Shown here: in pieces, positions 1 through 3,895 of the stretch | How the letters are laid out: every line of letters starts with the position of its first letter | How positions within the stretch are numbered: the stretch's first letter is position 1 | The notes under the pieces: generated by a model | Databases searched by the model: none | Seen by the model: only the letters and a program-made list of their open reading frames with translations | What the model was told of the DNA's origin: nothing | Translations under genes and position numbers: made by a program | DNA from: JARDZI01 sp041639705 | GTDB taxonomy: Bacteria; Bacillota; Clostridia; Clostridiales; Caloramatoraceae | DNA length: 7,094 nucleotides | Direction of reading: 5' to 3' | Assembly (NCBI GenBank): GCA_041639705.1 | Contig: JBEQBT010000178.1 | Location: 1-7,094 of the forward strand

Positions 1-164
1 CAGTAACAGAGATGTTTCAAGTTGCTCAACAAGTTACAGCTAGAACCTATGAGCCATTGTGGCTTTATACTGAAGCCGCATTGATTTACTTGATATTCTC
101 TTCCATATTGACCCTAGCCCAGTCAAAATTGGAAAAACGATTTGACAGACATTTGTCAGTTTAA
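1..164 (+). CDS. Amino acid ABC transporter permease, C-terminal end (partial)
   Basis: This is the 3' end of a membrane permease gene that begins before the window. Codons read in frame from position 3 and stop at TAA 162-164, giving 53 residues. They include one hydrophobic helix (roughly residues 20-42, with the segment AALIYLIFSSILTLAQ) and then a basic end with LEKRF. A last transmembrane helix followed by an LEKR-type tail is typical of HisM/GlnP-type permeases of polar amino acid importers. The ATPase gene starts 42 bases downstream on the same strand, which is the usual order for such an importer, so the two are probably one operon. No substrate can be read from this fragment, and the substrate-binding protein gene is not in view. 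Confidence 0.8.
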   Translation, partial: VTEMFQVAQQVTARTYEPLWLYTEAALIYLIFSSILTLAQSKLEKRFDRHLSV

Positions 165-206
165 ATAATCAACATAAATAAATTAAAGATAAAGTGGGGA
201 TTAAGA

Positions 207-959
207 TTGATAAGGATAGAAAATGTGTATAAGAATTTTGGTTCATTGGAAGTTTTAAAGAATATAAATCTAAGGATAGGAAAAGGAGATGTGGTATGTG
301 TAATAGGACCTAGTGGCTCAGGGAAAAGCACTCTCCTTCGTTCACTTAACTACTTAGAGAGAATAACCAGTGGAAGAATATATATTGATAATGAGTTAAT
401 TGATGAGAGAAAAGATGACAAGGATATTGTTAAACTAAGCCCTCACAAGATTTGTGAAATATGCTCAGAAATAGGTATGGTTTTTCAGAGATTTAACTTG
501 TTCCCAAACAAAACTGTTCTTGAAAATGTTATGCTTGCTCCGACTATTGTTAGCAAAGTTTCTAAAGCAGAAGCTGAAAAATATGCACTATCTCTTTTGA
601 AAAAGGTTGGACTTGAAATTAAAAAGGATGCATATCCATCTCAGCTTTCAGGTGGTCAGCAGCAGAGAGTGGCAATTGCAAGGGCATTAGCAATGAATCC
701 AAAAATAATGCTATTTGATGAACCCACATCAGCTCTTGATCCAGAACTAGTTAATGAGGTTCTAGAGGTAATGAAATCACTTGCTTTAGAGGGCATGACA
801 ATGCTTGTTGTAACCCATGAAATGGGATTTGCAAGAGAGGTTGCAGATAGAGTAGTTTTTATGGATAATGGGGAAATTATTGAGGAGAATACACCTGAAG
901 CCATATTTAGCAATCCAGTTCAGGATAGAACCAAGGCATTTTTAAGTAAGATTTTATAA
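207..959 (+). CDS. Polar amino acid ABC transporter ATP-binding protein
   Basis: This 250-residue protein is full length for the GlnQ/HisP class of ATPases, which sit on the cytoplasmic face of a permease and drive amino acid import. Visible motifs are Walker A GPSGSGKST (34-42), the Q-loop FQRFNLFP (93-100), the signature LSGGQQQR (147-154), Walker B with IMLFDEP (167-173), the D-loop SALD (175-178) and the switch His in VVTHEMGF (His204). The FNLFP and THEMGFAREVADRV segments are typical of polar amino acid importers, although Arg95 sits where Gln or His is more usual. Translation starts at TTG 207; GTGGGGA at 194-200 lies 6 bases upstream and no ATG is better placed. It follows the permease gene closely and is followed by a terminator. 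The substrate (glutamine, histidine, cystine or another) cannot be decided from the ATPase. Confidence 0.93.
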   Translation: MIRIENVYKNFGSLEVLKNINLRIGKGDVVCVIGPSGSGKSTLLRSLNYLERITSGRIYIDNELIDERKDDKDIVKLSPHKICEICSEIGMVFQRFNLFPNKTVLENVMLAPTIVSKVSKAEAEKYALSLLKKVGLEIKKDAYPSQLSGGQQQRVAIARALAMNPKIMLFDEPTSALDPELVNEVLEVMKSLALEGMTMLVVTHEMGFAREVADRVVFMDNGEIIEENTPEAIFSNPVQDRTKAFLSKIL

Positions 960-985
960 AGTAATGAGCTATTTTGAAATATTCC

Positions 986-1033
986 AAAAAGGGAGAAAAC
1001 CCTGAGACATAAATTGAGTTTCCCCCTTTTTTT
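986..1033 (+). terminator. Rho-independent terminator after the ABC transporter genes
   Basis: AAAAAGGG at 986-993 pairs with the C/T block at 1024-1031, and GAAA (995-998) pairs with TTTC (1019-1022) across one A/C mismatch. A run of seven T (1027-1033) forms the end of the stem and the tail. It sits 27 bases after the ATPase stop codon and faces the minus-strand arsenic unit. Confidence 0.8.
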
Positions 1034-1059
1034 ATTTATGATATTATATAATCTAGACT

Positions 1060-1085
1060 AAAAAAGAGACAGCTAGCTGCCTCTT
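1060..1085 (-). terminator. Rho-independent terminator after arsD
   Basis: Read on the minus strand, AAGAGGCAGC pairs with GCTGTCTCTT (1076-1085 with 1064-1073), including one G-U wobble. The stem ends in six T (complement of 1060-1065). It lies 49 bases past the arsD stop. It ends the arsR-arsD transcript, so no efflux pump gene follows arsD on this transcript. Confidence 0.82.
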
Positions 1086-1133
1086 ACCTAACTCCACTTA
1101 AAATTTTTAAACATTATGTCCCTCTTTTCTATT

Positions 1134-1505
1134 CTAACAGCATCCACCTTTGCTTCCACAGCAGCCAGAAGGCTTTTTTACTGTAGCCCTTAAATAATCT
1201 GCTGACACCTCTAAAAGATTACAAAACTCACCATTTGTTGGATAAGCTTTAGTTTTCACAACCACTCCGTCAACCATTGTAACTGGAAGCATCTCAATTC
1301 CATCTTTGTTTAGAATTTCATTTATGGTTTTATTATCAACAAATATTTGAGGATTATTAGTTAGATTGTATCTTTCAACTAATATACCATTATCTTTTAG
1401 GTTGTTTAATACTGTAGAAACCCTTATCAATTCACGATCTACAGATGGACCACAAACTCCTGTTGTACAGCACATTGCTGGTTCAAATATTACCATTTTT
1501 TTCAT
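1134..1505 (-). CDS. arsD: Arsenite/antimonite metallochaperone ArsD
   Basis: ArsD binds As(III) or Sb(III) in the cytoplasm and passes it to the ArsA ATPase, which raises pump affinity; it can also act as a weak repressor. The 123 residues match the usual ArsD length of about 120. The N-terminus carries the conserved metalloid site in EPAMCCTTGVCG, with Cys12, Cys13 and Cys18. The tail has two vicinal pairs, Cys115-Cys116 and Cys122-Cys123 (GCCGSKGGCC), as in the longer ArsD proteins. The ATG at 1505 is preceded by AAGGAG (1515-1520) 9 bases upstream. It lies 15 bases after the arsR stop, so the two genes share a transcript. A terminator follows, separating it from any arsA or pump gene on this side. 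Its natural partner ArsA is encoded from 7044 downwards on the same strand but in a different transcript. Confidence 0.95.
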   Translation of the reverse strand: MKKMVIFEPAMCCTTGVCGPSVDRELIRVSTVLNNLKDNGILVERYNLTNNPQIFVDNKTINEILNKDGIEMLPVTMVDGVVVKTKAYPTNGEFCNLLEVSADYLRATVKKPSGCCGSKGGCC

Positions 1506-1520
1506 AATTATTCACTCCTT

Positions 1521-1844
1521 TTATTTGCATTCATATTTAGATTTATCTTTACAGATACATTCATTGGTATCTGTTACAAGATTCATGATAAATAATATAA
1601 TTTTATTACAGTTAGAACTATTTAGGGAATAATAACTCCATAAACCCTCTCTTCTACAATCAACAAAACCACAATCAATTAGCACCTTCATATGATGCGA
1701 AAGTGTTGGCTGAGAAAAATTGAAATATTCTAATATATCACATGCACATCTTTCCCCACAGGACAGTATATCAATTATTTTAAGTCTATTTGAATCTGAA
1801 AGTGCTTTAATTTTTTTTGCATTCTCCATATAATCCTGCTTCAC
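1521..1844 (-). CDS. arsR: ArsR-family arsenic-responsive repressor
   Basis: This 107-residue winged-helix repressor of the ArsR/SmtB family would bind its own operator and release it when As(III) or Sb(III) binds. The helix-turn-helix covers about residues 34-58 (DILEYFNFSQPTLSHHMKVL). The metal site is GERCACDIL with Cys33 and Cys35, plus Cys29 just before it, matching the classic CxC sensor motif of ArsR. Further Cys residues sit at 58 and 63 and near the C-terminus (CIC). The start is GTG at 1844, preceded by GAGGTGAT; the ATG five codons in lacks a comparable ribosome binding site. arsD follows after 15 bases. A promoter and a palindromic operator lie directly upstream, so autoregulation is likely. 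Assignment to arsenic rather than cadmium or zinc rests on the Cys motif and the arsD partner. Confidence 0.94.
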   Translation of the reverse strand: MKQDYMENAKKIKALSDSNRLKIIDILSCGERCACDILEYFNFSQPTLSHHMKVLIDCGFVDCRREGLWSYYSLNSSNCNKIILFIMNLVTDTNECICKDKSKYECK

Positions 1845-1856
1845 TTGATCACCTCG

Positions 1857-1878
1857 TATATAGATATCTATCTATATA
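1857..1878 (-). promoter_or_regulatory. ArsR operator, 10-2-10 inverted repeat
   Basis: TATATAGATA (1857-1866) and TATCTATATA (1869-1878) are exact reverse complements separated by two bases. The repeat touches the -10 box, covers the expected transcription start near 1871, and ends just before the arsR ribosome binding site. This is where a bound ArsR dimer would block transcription. That ArsR binds here is inferred from position and symmetry. Confidence 0.75.
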
Positions 1879-1906
1879 TTATATATCACCATCAATAAAC
1901 CGTCAA
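1878..1906 (-). promoter_or_regulatory. Sigma-A promoter of arsR-arsD
   Basis: On the minus strand, TTGACG (-35; plus 1901-1906) is followed by exactly 17 bases and then TATAAT (-10; plus 1878-1883). This is one base from full consensus and is the strongest promoter seen in the window. The operator repeat abuts its -10 box. Confidence 0.88.
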
Positions 1907-2007
1907 TATACTGCATATACAATAATATATATAAATACACCATAAATACAAATTTAACTCTTATATTTATTGTCCTCTCTATAAAATACTCTATTCATTA
2001 CCATAAT

Positions 2008-2037
2008 AAGTGTTCATAAAAATAAAAAAAGTGTTCA
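2008..2037. repeat. Direct repeat AAGTGTTCA, possible insertion-sequence end
   Basis: AAGTGTTCA occurs at 2008-2016 and again at 2029-2037, 21 bases apart, separated by an A-rich stretch. The sequence after the second copy (GGGTAACTACGCTACTTC, 2038-2055) is less AT-rich than its surroundings. Short repeated units starting TGT at an element end are a habit of IS21-family elements, so this may be an IS end. No transposase gene is in the window and the other end was not found. The rest of 1907-2087 is AT-rich spacer with no coding signal seen. Confidence 0.35.
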
Positions 2038-2087
2038 GGGTAACTACGCTACTTCTGTAATTTTCTCTTTTCATTACCTCCAATGCA

Positions 2088-2126
2088 AAATACCAAACCA
2101 ATCTATAAAAGATTGAGTTGGTATTT
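2088..2126. terminator. Long hairpin, likely terminator of the decayed efflux unit
   Basis: AAATACCAA (2088-2096) pairs with TTGGTATTT (2118-2126). Inside it, CAATCT (2099-2104) pairs with AGATTG (2110-2115) around the five-base loop ATAAA, with a two-by-two internal loop between the stems. It begins about 20 bases beyond the tail of the MFS remnant on the minus strand. The T run on that side is only four bases, so termination strength is uncertain. It could also act in the plus direction. Confidence 0.55.
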
Positions 2127-2144
2127 ATAAATTTTTATATTAAT

Positions 2145-2331
2145 TTATATACAACAGGAATTTTCTTTATCTTTTGGAGACTGTTTTTCGTTCTTACTAT
2201 TATTGCTTCCTGTAACTTGATGCTATAGAAAGTACCATGTACGAACCGGTAAGTTTTGTTAAATACCATATAATAGCAAATCTGCTCAATGAGCTGCTTA
2301 ATAGAACAATACTCCGTCCAGTCATTAGCAT
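2145..2331 (-). pseudogene. Mef-like MFS efflux transporter, internally deleted remnant
   Basis: From ATG 2331 (or the ATG at 2325) the minus strand encodes about 41-43 residues including LLSSSLSRFAIIWYLTKLTG and then SYMVLSIAS, ending at TAA 2200-2202. The pattern resembles the first membrane helix and following loop of Mef-type MFS efflux proteins, which have a similar order of a small-residue helix, an AII-YLT segment, TGS and MVLS-AS. After that point the frame breaks. A different frame is open for 25 codons to TAA 2145-2147 and is very hydrophilic (NNSKNEKQSPKDKENSCCI), as expected of a transporter's cytoplasmic tail. A full MFS protein has about 400 residues, so nearly all of the gene is missing; a frame-shifting internal deletion near 2215-2225 explains this best. 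GGAG inside the upstream micropeptide gene serves as ribosome binding site. Family recognition is from memory of short motifs, so it is moderate. Confidence 0.55.
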
Positions 2332-2405
2332 GTATCTCCACAGCAGCAAGTTCTATTAAGAGATTCTTTTAATGAATCAAATATGCTTTTCTTCTTGTTG
2401 TTCAT
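2325..2405 (-). CDS. 26-residue Cys-rich micropeptide
   Basis: A small gene with an excellent ribosome binding site: GAGGAGGAG (complement of 2411-2419) lies 5 bases before ATG 2403-2405. The peptide begins MNNKKKSIFDSLKES, a basic start followed by a likely amphipathic helix, and ends RTCCCGDTC, four Cys in the last seven residues. Its TAA stop overlaps the ATG of the MFS remnant (TAATG). The GGAG ribosome binding site for that gene lies within its Cys-tail codons, so the two would be translationally coupled. I do not recognise a named family. A small soft-metal or thiol ligand that delivers cargo to the efflux protein, or a leader peptide controlling it, would both fit. A candidate operator lies just upstream. 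The strength of the initiation site and the coupling support it as a real gene despite its size. Confidence 0.6.
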   Translation of the reverse strand: MNNKKKSIFDSLKESLNRTCCCGDTC

Positions 2406-2430
2406 TTTTTCTCCTCCTCGTATAATTGTT

Positions 2431-2450
2431 ATATGCTATTTTGAGCATAT
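2431..2450 (-). promoter_or_regulatory. Candidate operator before the micropeptide gene
   Basis: ATATGCT (2431-2437) and AGCATAT (2444-2450) form an exact 7-base inverted repeat with a 6-base spacer, 12 bases upstream of the ribosome binding site. The size and symmetry fit an ArsR/SmtB-type or similar dimeric repressor, but the sequence differs from the arsR operator. A weak minus-strand promoter (TTATCA, 16 bases, TATAAC) would place it between the -35 and -10 boxes. A second short palindrome, AAACAA-A-TTGTTT, lies at 2463-2475. Confidence 0.45.
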
Positions 2451-2595
2451 GATAAATATGCAAAACAAATTGTTTATTGTCAGCTGGATTTAAAAAATTA
2501 TTTGAATAGAAAAACGTTTATCATTACTATAGGATTTATCTATACTTAAATATTATAGTATCACTAAAAACAATAATTCTTCTTAGTTAAAACTA

Positions 2596-2624
2596 TTGAA
2601 CATAAAATTAGGAAATAGTATATT
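2596..2624 (+). promoter_or_regulatory. Promoter of the leader and C_GCAxxG gene
   Basis: TTGAAC (2596-2601), 17 bases, then TATATT (2619-2624) is a plausible sigma-A promoter. It predicts a start near 2631 and a leader of about 167 bases before the gene at 2798. From 2476 to 2595 I see only AT-rich spacer. Confidence 0.5.
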
Positions 2625-2665
2625 AATGATAATTGATTGTGCATTACTAACTTCAGTGTACTTGT

Positions 2666-2755
2666 CCAGCTAAGGCTAGGCATTGAGACTTTGGCAGGGA
2701 ACTCTACCACACCAAAGTAGGCAATGGTACTCCTACTTATAGAAGTGGAAGTCTT
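2666..2755 (+). ncRNA. Structured leader RNA candidate (unassigned)
   Basis: This stretch has several interlocking stems. A small hairpin has CCAGC (2666-2670) pairing with GCT-GG (2675-2680, one bulged A) around TAAG. ACTTTGG (2688-2694) pairs with CCAAAGT (2712-2718). AAGTAGG (2715-2721) pairs with CCTACTT (2732-2738). AGACTT (2686-2691) pairs with AAGTCT (2749-2754). The last two can coexist as a three-way junction, while ACTTTGG/CCAAAGT excludes both. ACTT-ATAG-AAGT with flanking CC/GG (2732-2748) competes again. Alternative folds upstream of a ribosome binding site are typical of a regulatory leader. No open frame of note crosses it. Other options are a stand-alone small RNA or the RNA-encoding right end of a lost IS605-type element. 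I cannot assign it to a named class. Confidence 0.45.
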
Positions 2756-2797
2756 GAAAATGGATAAAATAGAATAATATTTTTGAGGGGGATTAAA

Positions 2798-3256
2798 TTG
2801 AATAAGATTATTGACTTACATAAAATAAAAACAACTGCAGAAGATTATTACCGCAATGGAGATTTTTTTTGTTCTGAAGCAATCGTGAGAACTATTAAAG
2901 ATGAATTTGACTTGCCCATATCTGATGATATAGTAAAAATGGCTTCCGGTTTTCCAGAAGGTATGGGTGGATCAGGCTGCACTTGTGGTGCAATTGTCGG
3001 TGGTATCATGGCAATAGGTTTATTTTTTGGTAGAACTCAGCCAAAGGATAAAAAGGTTGAAAAGACAATGGTTTTGGCTAAAGAATTACATGATATTTTT
3101 AGAAATAGACATAAATACCTATGCTGCAGAATTTTAACTAAAGGTATGACACTTGGTTCTCCAGAGCACATGAAACAATGCATTTCTTTCACTGGAGAAG
3201 TAGCGGAAGAAGCAGCAAAAATAATAGTTAGGGAATTAAATTTGGAAATTAAATAA
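2798..3256 (+). CDS. C_GCAxxG_C_C family redox protein
   Basis: This 152-residue cytoplasmic protein belongs to the putative redox-active C_GCAxxG_C_C family, whose reaction is not established. Conserved features are Cys25 in the FCSEA segment, the Gly-rich block FPEGMGGSGCTCGAIVGG with Cys61 and Cys63 (51-69), the vicinal pair Cys109-Cys110 in YLCCRIL, and Cys128 in KQCISFTGEVAEE. Start choice: TTG 2798 is preceded by GAGGGGG (2785-2791) 6 bases upstream. A longer frame from TTG 2783 would run through that ribosome binding site, so it is rejected. The gene stands alone behind its own promoter and a structured leader, and converges on the rhodanese-like gene. A thiol-redox or metal/metalloid role would suit its neighbours but is inference. 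No signal peptide or membrane segment is evident. Confidence 0.85.
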   Translation: MNKIIDLHKIKTTAEDYYRNGDFFCSEAIVRTIKDEFDLPISDDIVKMASGFPEGMGGSGCTCGAIVGGIMAIGLFFGRTQPKDKKVEKTMVLAKELHDIFRNRHKYLCCRILTKGMTLGSPEHMKQCISFTGEVAEEAAKIIVRELNLEIK

Positions 3257-3274
3257 TTATGCTATTGCCTATTA

Positions 3275-3329
3275 AATAGGGAGACACCTTCAAGGTAAAT
3301 TAAATTTACCTTGAAGGTGCCTCCCTATT
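3275..3329. terminator. 27-bp near-perfect hairpin shared by converging genes
   Basis: AATAGGGAG (3275-3283) pairs with CTCCCTATT (3321-3329). After one A/C mismatch, 17 more bases (3285-3301) pair with 3303-3319 around a centre at 3302. It overlaps two bases of the rhodanese-like gene's stop codon and lies 19 bases past the C_GCAxxG stop. Its position fits a bidirectional terminator. There is no clean T run on either side, so it may also act as a 3' end stabiliser. Confidence 0.65.
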
Positions 3330-3768
3330 ATTCAGGTGCTACGGACGAACCTTCTATCCGAATCTTTTTAGGATGAAGTCTGCATGCGCAGCCACCAATT
3401 AGTTCATAATCCATGTCCCTTACAAGGGGCAAGCCATCACGATTCCACTCTACAACTCCTCCAGCAAGACATGCAACCTGAGGATACCCTTGATTAATCA
3501 AATAACTGGCAACCTCTGCACTGAGAATACCTACATTATCTGCTACTATCAGAAGCATGTCCTTGGGTATTATATGAAATTTATCACGATATGAACCATA
3601 TGGAAGATAAAAAATTCTTGAAACAGCAAAAACTCTGTAATCGGTTTCATATTCCGGCCGAATGTCCACAATAGCAGCATTAGCTTGTAGGTATGCAAAT
3701 GCTTCTCGGGAAGAAAGCCAAACCGGTATTTCTTCCGATTTATATTGTATTTGAAAAATAGAATCCAT
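3328..3768 (-). CDS. Rhodanese-fold protein lacking the catalytic Cys, CxC tail
   Basis: This 146-residue protein has one rhodanese-like domain (about residues 15-116). Visible landmarks are VDIRPEYE (34-41), the YLPYG strand (54-58), the active-site loop LIVADNVGILSAE (73-85) and the closing LAGGVVEWNRDGLPL (101-115). In active rhodaneses the loop reads C-x-x-G-x-R; here Asp77 takes the Cys place and Leu82 the Arg place, so classical sulfur transfer through that residue is not expected. A C-terminal extension carries Cys127 and Cys129 in GGCACRLHPKK, a possible metal or persulfide site; the other Cys is residue 100. The ATG at 3768 follows AAGGAGAG (minus strand, complement of 3778-3785). 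It lies 127 bases after the radical SAM gene on the same strand with no clear terminator between, so cotranscription is likely. Sampled GC is higher than in its neighbour. Confidence 0.85.
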   Translation of the reverse strand: MDSIFQIQYKSEEIPVWLSSREAFAYLQANAAIVDIRPEYETDYRVFAVSRIFYLPYGSYRDKFHIIPKDMLLIVADNVGILSAEVASYLINQGYPQVACLAGGVVEWNRDGLPLVRDMDYELIGGCACRLHPKKIRIEGSSVAPE

Positions 3769-3783
3769 GATTTTTCTCTCCTT

Positions 3784-3817
3784 ATGAGTTCACTAATAAT
3801 TTTTTTTGACAACTCAT
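3784..3817 (-). repeat. Inverted repeat before the rhodanese-like gene
   Basis: ATGAGTT (3784-3790) and AACTCAT (3811-3817) are exact reverse complements 20 bases apart. On the minus strand the second arm touches the AAGGAG ribosome binding site, so the repeat could be an operator or an RNA hairpin close to that site. TTGTCA (complement of 3808-3813) inside it resembles a -35 box, but no good -10 box follows. Confidence 0.3.
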
Positions 3818-3895
3818 TTGATTGCAGAGCAATTATAAAAGTACACTCAAATAGAATTTTATCCTTTAACCTAATTTTTCCTTAACATATCTCGT

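Noticed and set aside
2135..2341. 68-codon minus-strand open frame across the same DNA as the MFS remnant
   Set aside because: It lacks family resemblance and a ribosome binding site, and overlaps the better supported micropeptide and efflux remnant in another frame.
2525..2560. Inverted repeat TACTATA / TATAGTA with a 22-base spacer
   Set aside because: Very AT-rich arms in AT-rich spacer and not aligned with any promoter; expected by chance.
2641..2797. Group II intron or tRNA-like element in the structured leader
   Set aside because: No intron domain V signature, cloverleaf or CCA end could be found; the stems do not match those plans.
3821..3833. Small hairpin ATTGC-AGA-GCAAT between the radical SAM and rhodanese-like genes
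   Set aside because: Five base pairs with no T run; too weak to call a terminator.
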